From Pseudomonas sp. H9 (GTDB taxonomy: Bacteria; Pseudomonadota; Gammaproteobacteria; Pseudomonadales; Pseudomonadaceae), in contig NZ_SMOK01000017.1 of the NCBI RefSeq assembly GCF_004353925.1, positions 62,001 to 126,000 on the forward strand: 64,000 nt of DNA. The letters run 5' to 3'. The notes under the pieces are model-generated. The model did not search any database and had not been told where the DNA came from. It was given only the letters and a program-made list of their open reading frames with translations. The position numbers were made by a program, and so were the translations under genes. Positions 1 through 9,298 of the stretch are shown here, piece after piece. Every line of letters starts with the position of its first letter. Positions within the stretch are counted from its first letter, which is position 1.

Positions 1-860
1 CGCAGGTCGGCCATACGGTGCTGCAACACCTGGAGCTTGCCGATGGGCGCACCGAACTGCTGACGGGTTTTCAGGTACTCAAGGGTCAGTTCACAGGCCA
101 CCTGCATACTGCCCACCGCTTCGGCGCATTGCCCGGCAATTGCCCGGCCCTGCTGGTAACGCATGGCGGGCAACGCATCCCCGAGGCTGCCGAGCAACTG
201 TTCAGCCGTCACCTGTACGTCCTCCAGGATCAGGTCGCAGGCCCGTGGACCATCAATGGTGGCGTAATCACGACGACGCACACCGGGCGCCTGCGGATCA
301 ATCAAAAACAAGCTGATGCCCTGCTCGTCGCGTTCAGCTCCGCTGGTGCGGGCGCTGACCAGAATCTGTCCGGCACTGCCGCCGCCCATCACCACCACCT
401 TGTGCCCGTTCAGGCACCAGCCACCGTTGACCGCCTCGGCGCGGGCTTGCACGTCTTCCAGGCAGTAATGGCTCTGGGGCTCTTCAAAGGCCACGGCCAG
501 CTGTTGGTCACCCGTAATGACCGCGTCCAGCAGCGCCGTCTGCTCTGCATTGCTGGCCAGCTGTTGCAGCAGGCCACCGGCGTAGATCTGCGAGTACAGA
601 TACGGCTCCAGGCACAAGCCTCGGCCCAGCTCGGTCATGACCAGCCCATTGTCCACACCGTTGCCGCCCAGGCCGCCCGCCGCTTCGCTGAACGGCACGG
701 CGGTCAGGCCCAGGGCACACAGCTGCGACCAGAACGGCGCACTGTGGCCCAGGGCGCTTTGCGCCACCTGCTGGCGCTGCTCGAAGGCATAGGTGTCACG
801 CACCAGGCGGGCCAGGGTGTCTTGCAGCATCTGCTGCTCTTGCGTCAGTTTGAAGTCCAT
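1..860 (-). CDS. pimD: PimD-like pimeloyl-CoA dehydrogenase small subunit (partial)
   Basis: Acyl-CoA dehydrogenase family flavoprotein, open at the left edge, so about 286 N-terminal residues are visible and the C-terminus is missing. It begins MDFKLTQEQQML and reads as the PimD type that pairs with PimC to oxidise pimeloyl-CoA to 2,3-didehydropimeloyl-CoA. The ATG at 860 lies 12 bp downstream of the pimC stop, as expected for translationally linked subunits. It is the last visible gene of the leftward unit badK-hydratase-pimC-pimD. Family assignment is firm; the pimeloyl specificity is inferred from the N-terminal resemblance to Rhodopseudomonas palustris PimD as I remember it and from the neighbouring ring-cleavage genes. 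Confidence 0.8.
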   Translation of the reverse strand, partial: MDFKLTQEQQMLQDTLARLVRDTYAFEQRQQVAQSALGHSAPFWSQLCALGLTAVPFSEAAGGLGGNGVDNGLVMTELGRGLCLEPYLYSQIYAGGLLQQLASNAEQTALLDAVITGDQQLAVAFEEPQSHYCLEDVQARAEAVNGGWCLNGHKVVVMGGGSAGQILVSARTSGAERDEQGISLFLIDPQAPGVRRRDYATIDGPRACDLILEDVQVTAEQLLGSLGDALPAMRYQQGRAIAGQCAEAVGSMQVACELTLEYLKTRQQFGAPIGKLQVLQHRMADL

Positions 861-872
861 GGCGTGCCTCCC

Positions 873-2069
873 TCAGAGTGCGAGAATCATCTTGCTGATG
901 ATGTTCTTTTGAATTTCATTGGAGCCGCCGTAGATCGACAGCTTGCGCAGGTTGAAGTACTGACTGGCGGGCGCCGCGCTGTAGCCGGTGTGCCGCGGCT
1001 CGATCACCTCGTCCAGCTCAAGTTCGGCGTCGACAAAGGGTAAGGCGTGTACCCCCAGTGCCTTGCGCAGCAGGTGGCTGATGGCCTGGCGGATCTCTGA
1101 GCCCTTGATCTTCAGGATCGAACTCTCTGCACCCGGCACCCCGCCGTCCTGGGCCGTGGCGAGAATGCGCAAGGTGCTCATTTCGATGGCCATCAATTGC
1201 ATTTCCAGCTCGGCAATCTGCGCGCGGAACAGCGGGTCGTCGAGCAGTGCGCGCCCGCCCCGCCGTTCACTGGCCGCCACCTGTTTCAAGTGCGCCAGTG
1301 CCGCCTTGGAGCCGCCGATGCCGGCCTGCCCAGTGCGCTCGTGGGTCAGCAGGTACTTGGCGCAGGTCCAACCTTGGTTTTCCTGCCCGACCAGATTGGC
1401 CAGTGGCACCCGCACGTCATCGAAGAACACCTCGTTGACTTCGTGCTCACCTTCCAGCGTGATGATCGGGCGCACGGTGATGCCCGGCGTGTTCATATCG
1501 ATCAGCAGAAAGCTGATGCCACGTTGCGCCTGTGCCTCGGGGTCGGTGCGCACCAGGCAGAAAATCATGTCGGCATGCTGACCGAGGGTCGTCCAGGTTT
1601 TCTGGCCGTTGACCACGTAGTGGTCGCCCTCGCGCACGGCGCGGGTTTTCAGGCTGGCCAGGTCAGAGCCGGCGCCCGGTTCGGAATAGCCCTGGCACCA
1701 CCAGTCCTGGCCGTCGAGGATGCGCGGCAAGTAATAGGCCTTCTGTGCCGGCGTACCGAACTTGATGATCACTGGCGCAACCATGTTGACCCCAAAGGCG
1801 ATCAACCGTGGTGCCCCCGCCGCCGCACACGCTTCATCGAAGATGTGCCGTTGCACCACGCTCCAGCCGGTACCGCCGTATTCCACCGGCCAGTTGGCGG
1901 CGTACCAGCCCTGCGCGGCGAGAATGCGTTGCCAACGCTGGTGGTCGGCCTTGCTCAAGTGTTTACCCAGACGCACCTTGCTGGCGATGTCGTGTGGCAA
2001 GTGGCTGCTCAGAAAGTCACGCACCTGTTCGCGAAATTCGAGTTCGCCGGGGGTGTAGTCGATGTCCAT
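873..2069 (-). CDS. pimC: PimC-like pimeloyl-CoA dehydrogenase large subunit
   Basis: A 398-residue acyl-CoA dehydrogenase. The flavin/substrate motif YSEPGAGSDLASL is at residues 128-140 and the substrate loop GQKTWTTLGQHAD is at about 155-167. Residues 55-105 (GWYAANWPVEYGGTGWS and following) closely resemble R. palustris PimC. With PimD it should form the heteromeric dehydrogenase that starts beta-oxidation of the dicarboxyl-CoA released by BadI. I chose the ATG at 2069 because AGGAG sits 8 bp upstream; the longer open frame to 2192 runs into the preceding gene. The gap to the upstream hydratase is 35 bp, so the two are co-transcribed. Confidence 0.85.
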   Translation of the reverse strand: MDIDYTPGELEFREQVRDFLSSHLPHDIASKVRLGKHLSKADHQRWQRILAAQGWYAANWPVEYGGTGWSVVQRHIFDEACAAAGAPRLIAFGVNMVAPVIIKFGTPAQKAYYLPRILDGQDWWCQGYSEPGAGSDLASLKTRAVREGDHYVVNGQKTWTTLGQHADMIFCLVRTDPEAQAQRGISFLLIDMNTPGITVRPIITLEGEHEVNEVFFDDVRVPLANLVGQENQGWTCAKYLLTHERTGQAGIGGSKAALAHLKQVAASERRGGRALLDDPLFRAQIAELEMQLMAIEMSTLRILATAQDGGVPGAESSILKIKGSEIRQAISHLLRKALGVHALPFVDAELELDEVIEPRHTGYSAAPASQYFNLRKLSIYGGSNEIQKNIISKMILAL

Positions 2070-2104
2070 GAAGCACTCCTCGATTGAAAAGGATCGCCAG
2101 CGCG

Positions 2105-2968
2105 TCAACCGACGCTGCGCTTGGCCTTGGCCGCCTGACGTTGGGCAAAGAACTGCTGCACCAGCGCCGCGCGTTGCGGTGAGTGCATGCACTCCTGAAA
2201 AAGTGCCCGCTCCCGTTGCAGTCCGGCGCTCAGCGGCAGGCAGGTCGCCGCTTCGACGGCGGCGATGCAGCGCAGCGGTGCAAACAGTTCGGGGCGCTCG
2301 TTGCGCTCACGCTGGCGCCGCGCCTCGAACAGCGCGCAGTCCGCCACATCGCTGAGCAAGGTGCGCTCGCCAGTGCGCCTTGGCATCGCCCTGGCGTTGA
2401 GCAACTGACGGGCATGGGCCAGGCCTGCGGCCAACGGTTCAGCGTCAAACAGCTGATCCACCAGGCCACAGCCTTCGGCTTGCGCGGCTTCGATAGGCTC
2501 ACCGCTGACAATCATCTCCAGCGCCCGCGCCACACCTACCAGGCGCGGCAAGCGTTGGGTGCCACCGGCACCGGGCAGCAACCCGAGCTTGACCTCCGGC
2601 ATGCCCAAGCGCGTCGAGCGCTGGGCGATGCGGTAATGACAGGCCAGCGCAACTTCCAGACCGCCGCCCAGCACCGAGCCATGCAGCACCGCCAGCACCG
2701 GTTTCTGACAGGCTTCGATGACCTGGATCAGCTGTCCGAGCGACGGTGCCTGAGGCGGCTGGCCGAACTCGCGGATATCGGCGCCCGCAATAAAAGTGCG
2801 ACCGGCGCAATACAGCATCAATAAGCCGACCTGCGGATCAGCCTCGGCCGCGTGCACAGCCTCCAGCAGGCCCGCACGCACTTCGTGGCCAAGGGCGTTT
2901 ACCGGTGGGTTGTCGACACAAATCAGCGCCAGGTCATCAACCCGCGTCAGGTGTACAGGGACGGACAT
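2105..2968 (-). CDS. Stand-alone enoyl-CoA hydratase, N-terminal half of a PimF/FadB-type protein
   Basis: A 287-residue crotonase. The two catalytic glutamates are visible at about E105 ([10 protein letters not shown]) and E125 ([15 protein letters not shown]), 20 residues apart as in classical hydratases. The C-terminal 30 residues ([19 protein letters not shown]) match the linker that in bifunctional FadB/FadJ/PimF proteins leads into the 3-hydroxyacyl-CoA dehydrogenase domain, but the protein stops there and pimC begins 35 bp later. It should hydrate 2,3-didehydropimeloyl-CoA. The dehydrogenase step must be encoded elsewhere, possibly left of the window. The ATG at 2968 has AGGAG 9 bp upstream, so the upstream in-frame ATG at 2989 is rejected. 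Confidence 0.82.
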   Translation of the reverse strand: MSVPVHLTRVDDLALICVDNPPVNALGHEVRAGLLEAVHAAEADPQVGLLMLYCAGRTFIAGADIREFGQPPQAPSLGQLIQVIEACQKPVLAVLHGSVLGGGLEVALACHYRIAQRSTRLGMPEVKLGLLPGAGGTQRLPRLVGVARALEMIVSGEPIEAAQAEGCGLVDQLFDAEPLAAGLAHARQLLNARAMPRRTGERTLLSDVADCALFEARRQRERNERPELFAPLRCIAAVEAATCLPLSAGLQRERALFQECMHSPQRAALVQQFFAQRQAAKAKRSVG

Positions 2969-3034
2969 CGAACAGCTCCTGCAGTGCATGCCTGCTGTTG
3001 TTCTGGTGGGGCCGTAACGTTGAGGCCACAGGCC

Positions 3035-3811
3035 TCAGCGGTGCGTCCAGACGGGTTCACGCTTTTGCACAAAAGCTTGCATACCTTCCTTCTGGTCGGC
3101 GCTGGCGAAGCTGGCGTGCAGCAGGCGCCGTTCATACAACACACCTTCGGCCAGGGTCGTTTCGAAGGCGCGGTTGACCGCTTCTTTGTTCAACTTGACC
3201 GCCATCGACGAGTAGCTGGCGATCTGTTCAGCCACCTGCAGAGCTTCATCGAGCACGCGCTCGGCTGGTACCACGCGGCTGACCAAGCCACTACGCTCTG
3301 CTTCATCGGCGTCGATGAAACGCCCGGTCAGGCACAAGTCCATCGTCCTGGCCTTGCCGATCGCACGGGCCAGACGTTGCGTACCACCCGCCCCCGGCAA
3401 TGTGCCAACCCGCACTTCAGGCTGACCGAAACGCGCCGTGTCGGCGGCGATGATCAGGTCGCACATCATCGCCAGCTCGCAACCGCCGCCCAGTGCCAGC
3501 CCTGCCACGGCGGCGATCACCGGCTTGCGACAGCGGCACACCTCCTCCCAGTTGGCAGTCACGAACTCTTCCAGATAGACGTCGGCAAAGCCCTTGCTCT
3601 GCAGCTCGGCAAGGTCGGCACCAGCGGCAAACGCCTTGCTGTTGCCGGTGATAACGATGGCGCGTGTCTGCCCGTCGCGCTCATAGGCGCGCAGTGCCTC
3701 GCCCAGTTCGCTCATCAAGGCGTTGTTGAGCGCGTTGTGTACTGCCGGCCGGTTCAGCCGGATCAAGCCGACCGGACCGTGCTGCTCAACGAGGATGTTG
3801 TTATAGGCCAT
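3035..3811 (-). CDS. badK: BadK-like cyclohex-1-ene-1-carboxyl-CoA hydratase
   Basis: A 258-residue crotonase, the same length as R. palustris BadK and with a very similar C-terminus (FASADQKEGMQAFVQKREP). Catalytic glutamates are at E112 (GGGCEL) and E132 (PEVRVGTLPGAGG), with the oxyanion-hole glycines intact. It should hydrate cyclohex-1-ene-1-carboxyl-CoA, made by AliB, to 2-hydroxycyclohexane-1-carboxyl-CoA, the BadH substrate. It is the first gene of the leftward unit and lies back to back with aliA across a 188-bp regulatory gap. A general enoyl-CoA hydratase role (PaaF-like) is the alternative, but the BadH/BadI/AliA/AliB context makes BadK much more likely. Confidence 0.82.
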   Translation of the reverse strand: MAYNNILVEQHGPVGLIRLNRPAVHNALNNALMSELGEALRAYERDGQTRAIVITGNSKAFAAGADLAELQSKGFADVYLEEFVTANWEEVCRCRKPVIAAVAGLALGGGCELAMMCDLIIAADTARFGQPEVRVGTLPGAGGTQRLARAIGKARTMDLCLTGRFIDADEAERSGLVSRVVPAERVLDEALQVAEQIASYSSMAVKLNKEAVNRAFETTLAEGVLYERRLLHASFASADQKEGMQAFVQKREPVWTHR

Positions 3812-3873
3812 GGCGGCACTCCTCTTTCAGTTGACTCCGACACCCCTGACACCCAGGCATCGACCTTGGACCG

Positions 3874-3936
3874 AGTCTATCCACCACAAAACATAAAGAC
3901 AACATGTTGACATATTAATTTTTGCAGGCGTATTGT
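3874..3936. promoter_or_regulatory. Divergent badK/aliA promoters sharing one palindrome
   Basis: A perfect 10-bp palindrome CAACATGTTG lies at 3900-3909. Rightward, TTGACA (3907-3912) is followed after 18 bp by TATTGT (3931-3936), a promoter for aliA. Leftward on the minus strand, TTGTCT (3902-3897) is followed after 17 bp by TAGACT (3879-3874), a promoter for badK. Both -35 boxes overlap the ends of the palindrome, so one bound dimer could block both units. The MarR-type BadR encoded at the end of the rightward unit is the obvious candidate ligand. Promoter boxes are read by eye; the operator role is inferred. Confidence 0.55.
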
Positions 3937-3999
3937 TTGCTCAACGCCAACGCCGTCATCGCTGGCGCTATAGTCGCGTACTAATCACTGGTACATACA

Positions 4000-5658
<1,659 letters not shown>

Positions 5659-5688
5659 CCCTTAGCCATTAATAAGAGAGACATCGAC

Positions 5689-6456
5689 ATGAAAGGTCTG
5701 AATGGAAAAACCGTGATCATTACTGGCGGCGGCGGTGGTATCGGCCGCGCCGTGTGTCAGCGCTTCGCCGCCGAAGGCAGCCTGGTCGCCGTGCTTGACC
5801 GCGACGCAGCCGCCGCCCAGGCAACCGTCGATCTGATCCTTGAACACGGCGGCAAAGCCAAGGCCTATGCCGCCGACATCACCGACTATGCAGCCATCGT
5901 CGCCACCGTCGCGGCCATCGAGCACGATTTGGGCGTACCGACCGTGCTGGTCAACAACGCCGGTTTCGACCGCTTCCTGCCGTTCCTCAAGACCGAGCCA
6001 CAGCAGTGGGAGCAACTGATTGCGATCAACCTCACTGGCGCCCTGAACATGCACCACGTGGTGTTGCCGAAAATGCTTGAAGCCGGTGCTGGCAAAGTCA
6101 TCAATGTCGCCTCCGACGCTGCCCGCGTCGGCTCCTCCGGCGAAGCGGTGTACGCGGCCTGTAAAGCCGGCCTGATCGGCCTGTCGAAAACCCTGGCGCG
6201 GGAGCTGGCAACCAAAAACGTCAACTTCAACGTGGTCTGCCCAGGCCCGACCGACACCGCCCTGCTCAAAAGCGTGGCCGCCACCTCGAACAATCCGGAA
6301 AAGCTCCTCGAAGCCTTCCGCAACGCCGTACCCATGCGCCGCCTCGGCCAACCCGAAGACTACCCGGGAATCATCGCCCTGCTGGCCAGCGACGACGCCA
6401 ATTTCATCACCGGACAAGTTATCAGCGTGTCTGGCGGCCTGACCATGGCCGGCTAA
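5689..6456 (+). CDS. badH: BadH-like 2-hydroxycyclohexanecarboxyl-CoA dehydrogenase
   Basis: A 255-residue classical short-chain dehydrogenase. The nucleotide motif GGGGGIG is at residues 13-19, NNAG at 89-92, and the catalytic residues are S142, Y155 and K159. It ends with the SDR motif GQVISVSGGLTMAG. It should oxidise 2-hydroxycyclohexane-1-carboxyl-CoA to 2-ketocyclohexane-1-carboxyl-CoA with NAD+. It starts 30 bp after aliA, with AGAGAG in front of the ATG, and is followed 31 bp later by badI, its pathway partner. SDR substrate cannot be read from sequence alone; the assignment rests on the intact bad/ali gene order. Confidence 0.85.
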   Translation: MKGLNGKTVIITGGGGGIGRAVCQRFAAEGSLVAVLDRDAAAAQATVDLILEHGGKAKAYAADITDYAAIVATVAAIEHDLGVPTVLVNNAGFDRFLPFLKTEPQQWEQLIAINLTGALNMHHVVLPKMLEAGAGKVINVASDAARVGSSGEAVYAACKAGLIGLSKTLARELATKNVNFNVVCPGPTDTALLKSVAATSNNPEKLLEAFRNAVPMRRLGQPEDYPGIIALLASDDANFITGQVISVSGGLTMAG

Positions 6457-6487
6457 GCCTACCGAACCCACTGACGAGAGCACCGAC

Positions 6488-7270
6488 ATGAACTACGAAG
6501 ACATCCTCTACGAAGAAAAAGACGGCGTCGCCACCATTACCATCAACCGCCCGGAGCGCTACAACGCCTTCCGTGGCCAAACCTGCCTGGAACTGATCGA
6601 TGCCTTCAACCGCGCTGGCTGGAACAAAGCCATTGGCGTGATCGTGTTCACCGGTGCTGGCGACAAAGCCTTCTGCACCGGCGGTGACCAGGGCGCCCAT
6701 GAAGGCCAGTACGACGGCCGCGGCCTGATCGGCCTGCCGGTTGAAGAACTGCAAGGCCTGATCCGCGAAGTGCCCAAGCCGGTGATCGCCCGGGTCAACG
6801 GCTTCGCCATCGGCGGCGGCCACGTGTTGCACGTGGTGTGTGACCTGTCGATTGCTTCGGAAAACGCCATCTTCGGCCAGGTCGGACCGAAAGTCGGCTC
6901 GGTCGACCCTGGCTTTGGCACCGCTTACTTGTCGCGCCTGATCGGTGAAAAGCGCGCCCGCGAAATCTGGTACCTGTGCCGCAAATACAGCGCCCGACAA
7001 GCGCTGGACTGGGGCCTGGTCAATGCTGTGGTGCCCCACGAACAACTGGATGCCGAAGTGCAGAAATGGTGTGACGAAATTCTGGAAAAAAGCCCCACTG
7101 CGTTGTCGATTGCCAAACGCTCGTTCAATGCCGACAGCGAAAACATCGCCGGTATCGGCGGCCTCGGCATGCAGGCCCTGAGCCTGTACTACGAAACCGA
7201 GGAATCGCGTGAGGGCGTTGCCGCCTTCAAGGAAAAGCGCAAACCGGATTTCCGCAAGTTCTACCAGTAA
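6488..7270 (+). CDS. badI: BadI-like 2-ketocyclohexanecarboxyl-CoA hydrolase
   Basis: A 260-residue crotonase-fold protein, exactly the length of R. palustris BadI and related to MenB rather than to hydratases. Typical MenB/BadI features are FCTGGDQGAHEG near residue 60, FAIGGGHVLHVVCD near 105, where the hydratase glutamate is replaced, and VGSVDPGFG near 140. BadI opens the ring by adding water to the beta-keto thioester, giving pimeloyl-CoA. This is the committing ring-cleavage step of the cluster. The C-terminus EKRKPDFRKFYQ is also typical. It is tightly packed between badH and aliB. Confidence 0.9.
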   Translation: MNYEDILYEEKDGVATITINRPERYNAFRGQTCLELIDAFNRAGWNKAIGVIVFTGAGDKAFCTGGDQGAHEGQYDGRGLIGLPVEELQGLIREVPKPVIARVNGFAIGGGHVLHVVCDLSIASENAIFGQVGPKVGSVDPGFGTAYLSRLIGEKRAREIWYLCRKYSARQALDWGLVNAVVPHEQLDAEVQKWCDEILEKSPTALSIAKRSFNADSENIAGIGGLGMQALSLYYETEESREGVAAFKEKRKPDFRKFYQ

Positions 7271-7327
7271 TCCCTGCGCCGTCCCACACGGGGCGGCCCC
7301 TCATCGTCAGCGGGCCAGGAGAGAATC

Positions 7328-8467
7328 ATGAACTTCGCCTTCACCGAACAACAGAATGCCATCCGCGAAAGCGTCGCCCGCTTCAGCAGCGAAGTGCTCG
7401 CCCCCGGTTACCAACAGCGCGACCGCGACGGCTGCATCGAACGCTCCACCATTGAGCAGTTGGGGGCCATGGGCGTGCTCGGCGGCGAGCTGCCGGAAGC
7501 CTATGGCGGCAGCGGCCTGGACTGCGTCACCGCCGGGATCATCATCGAAGAGCTGGCTCGCGGCGATTTCAACGTCGCCTACATGCCGCTGCTCGCCTCC
7601 CTCAACGGTCAGATCATCGCCCAGCATGGCGAACCTGAACTGGCCCGCTACTGGCTGGGTGAAATCACCGCCGGGCGCAAGGTGGTGTGCATCGCCCTGA
7701 CCGAACCCAGCGGCGGCTCCGATGCTGCCAGCCTGCGCCTGAGAGCCGACCGCCACGGCGACAGCTATGTGCTCAACGGCGAGAAAACTTCGATTTCCAT
7801 GGCCGACCAGGCCGACGTCGCCGTGGTGTTTGCCCGAACCGGCACGGTTGAGCAACGCGCCAGCGGCATCAGCGCCTTTCTGGTGCCGATGAACCTGCCC
7901 GGCATCAGCACCACGCGTTTTGACGATGCCGGCGAGCGCGCCATCGGCCGCGGCTCGATCTTCTTCGACAACGTCAAAGTGCCGCTGAACCACCGCATGG
8001 GTGACGAAGGCAAAGGCTTCAAGCAGGTGATGCAGGGCTTTGACTACAGCCGCGCGTTGATCGGCCTGCAGTGCCTGGCGCTGGCCCAACAGTCGCTAGA
8101 CGAAACCTGGCAGTGGCTGACCGAGCGCCAGGCCTTCGGCCAGTCGCTCAATGCCTTTCAGGGCCTGACCCATCCGCTGGCCGAGTTGCAGACCTACGTG
8201 CATGCTGCACGACTGCAGTGTTATTACTCGTTGTGGCTCAAAGACAACAATCTGTCGCACAATGCCGAAGCCGCCATGAACAAGTGGTGGGGCCCGAAGC
8301 TGGCGTTCGATGTAGTCAAGCAATGCCTGTTGGCCCACGGCCATACCGGCTACGGTGAAGACCTGCCGTTCGCCCAGCGTTTGCGCGATGTACTCGGCCT
8401 GCAGATCGGTGACGGCACCGCGCAGATCATGAAAAACATCATCGCCCGCGAACTCACCCCCAAGTAA
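7328..8467 (+). CDS. aliB: AliB-like cyclohexanecarboxyl-CoA dehydrogenase
   Basis: A 379-residue acyl-CoA dehydrogenase with the flavin/substrate motif LTEPSGGSDAASLRL at about residues 122-136 and the C-terminal GHTGYGEDLPFAQRLRDV segment, where family members bind the FAD and substrate. It should introduce the first ring double bond, giving cyclohex-1-ene-1-carboxyl-CoA. The ATG at 7328 has AGGAGA immediately upstream. It is fourth in the rightward unit, and the badR start follows after 54 bp. Electrons would pass to ETF, which is not encoded here. Specificity is inferred from context. Confidence 0.83.
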   Translation: MNFAFTEQQNAIRESVARFSSEVLAPGYQQRDRDGCIERSTIEQLGAMGVLGGELPEAYGGSGLDCVTAGIIIEELARGDFNVAYMPLLASLNGQIIAQHGEPELARYWLGEITAGRKVVCIALTEPSGGSDAASLRLRADRHGDSYVLNGEKTSISMADQADVAVVFARTGTVEQRASGISAFLVPMNLPGISTTRFDDAGERAIGRGSIFFDNVKVPLNHRMGDEGKGFKQVMQGFDYSRALIGLQCLALAQQSLDETWQWLTERQAFGQSLNAFQGLTHPLAELQTYVHAARLQCYYSLWLKDNNLSHNAEAAMNKWWGPKLAFDVVKQCLLAHGHTGYGEDLPFAQRLRDVLGLQIGDGTAQIMKNIIARELTPK

Positions 8468-8521
8468 CCCTGCGCCGCCCGAGCGGCCGCGCGCATACAG
8501 CCGATCGGACAAGGAGCAGTA

Positions 8522-9007
8522 ATGACCACCAACGAGGCGAAGAGCATCCCCAACCGGTTGTTCTTCCGGCTCTTCCAAACCGGAAACACCCTGCAGCGTC
8601 AGGTGCAGAACGAGTTCGGCATCAGTACCGTGCAATGGGCGGTACTCGGTGCCCTGTCCCGCGAAGGCTTCGAGCAAGGGGTTTCCTTCAACCAGCTCAC
8701 CGAATACCTGGTGGTCAGCCGGCAGAACCTCGACGGCGTGCTCAAGCGCCTGGAGCGCGACAACCACGTGCTGCGCGTACCGCACCCCGACGACGGCCGC
8801 GCACGCATGGTGCTGCTGACCGACTCCGGCAAAGTGTTCTGGGATTCACTGCAAGTGCGTATCTACGAGTTCTACCGCCAGGCCCTGCAAGGCTTCAGCT
8901 TCGACGACAGCGTCGGCCTGCTGCACCTGCTGAACAAGCTCAACGTTGACCTGGCCAGGGTTTCTCTGGGCGACGCCCACCCAGCGCCCGAGCAACCACC
9001 GACGTAA
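8522..9007 (+). CDS. badR: MarR-family regulator, probable BadR
   Basis: A 161-residue MarR-type winged helix protein. The DNA-binding segment spans about residues 55-100 (LTEYLVVSRQNLDGVLKRLE, then the wing VRVPHPDDGRARMVLLTD in which DGR is the MarR signature). Helices at both ends form the dimer interface. AAGGAG lies 6 bp before the ATG. In R. palustris, BadR is the MarR regulator of the bad genes, and MarR proteins of CoA-thioester pathways usually respond to a pathway acyl-CoA. Here it is the last gene of the unit it probably controls through the palindrome at 3900-3909. Confidence 0.75.
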   Translation: MTTNEAKSIPNRLFFRLFQTGNTLQRQVQNEFGISTVQWAVLGALSREGFEQGVSFNQLTEYLVVSRQNLDGVLKRLERDNHVLRVPHPDDGRARMVLLTDSGKVFWDSLQVRIYEFYRQALQGFSFDDSVGLLHLLNKLNVDLARVSLGDAHPAPEQPPT

Positions 9008-9012
9008 AACAA

Positions 9013-9076
9013 TCGCGGGGCAAGCCCGCTCCCACAGAAGCTGACAAACTCCAGTGGGAGCGGGCTTGCCCCGCGA
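9013..9076. repeat. Inverted pair of REP elements downstream of badR
   Basis: A REP element at 9013-9035 (TCGCGGGGCAAGCCCGCTCC plus CAC) faces its reverse complement at 9054-9076 with an 18-bp spacer, giving a long stem-loop directly after the badR stop at 9007. Such pairs are typical Pseudomonas BIMEs and may stabilise or end the badR transcript. Confidence 0.85.
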
Positions 9077-9086
9077 AATCGCCAAC

Positions 9087-9298
9087 TCAGGCACCACGCC
9101 CGGCGTAGTTGAGCACGAACACCCCCAGCACTTTCTCCCACAGAAGTTGACAAACTCCGGTGGGAGCGGGCTTGCCCCGCGAAATCGCCAACTCAGGCAC
9201 CACGCCCGGCGTAGTTGAGCACGAACACCCCCAGCACTTTCTCCCACAGAAGTTGACAAACTCCGGTGGGAGCGGGCTTGCCCCGCGAAATCGCCGCC
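9087..9298. repeat. 106-bp tandem duplication, two units, REP plus gene-end copies
   Basis: Two nearly identical 106-bp units (9087-9192 and 9193-9298) are followed by a third, partly matching start at 9299. Each unit begins with a slightly diverged copy of the last dozen codons of the adjacent amidohydrolase (TCAGGCACCACGCCCGGCGT and on), then 50 bp of spacer and a REP element in the same orientation (REP starts at 9054, 9160 and 9266, exactly 106 bp apart). The third start is the real stop codon of the M20 gene. Confidence 0.9.

Noticed and set aside
18..1043. 341-codon open frame on the plus strand
   Set aside because: Antisense to the PimD-like gene; long opposite frames are common in GC-rich DNA and it has no ribosome site or family motif.
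1197..2087. 296-codon plus-strand frame opposite pimC
   Set aside because: Shadow of the acyl-CoA dehydrogenase, whose motifs are clear on the minus strand.
9087..9298. Possible CRISPR-like array
   Set aside because: Two full 106-bp units without unique spacers; each unit is a copied gene end plus a REP element.
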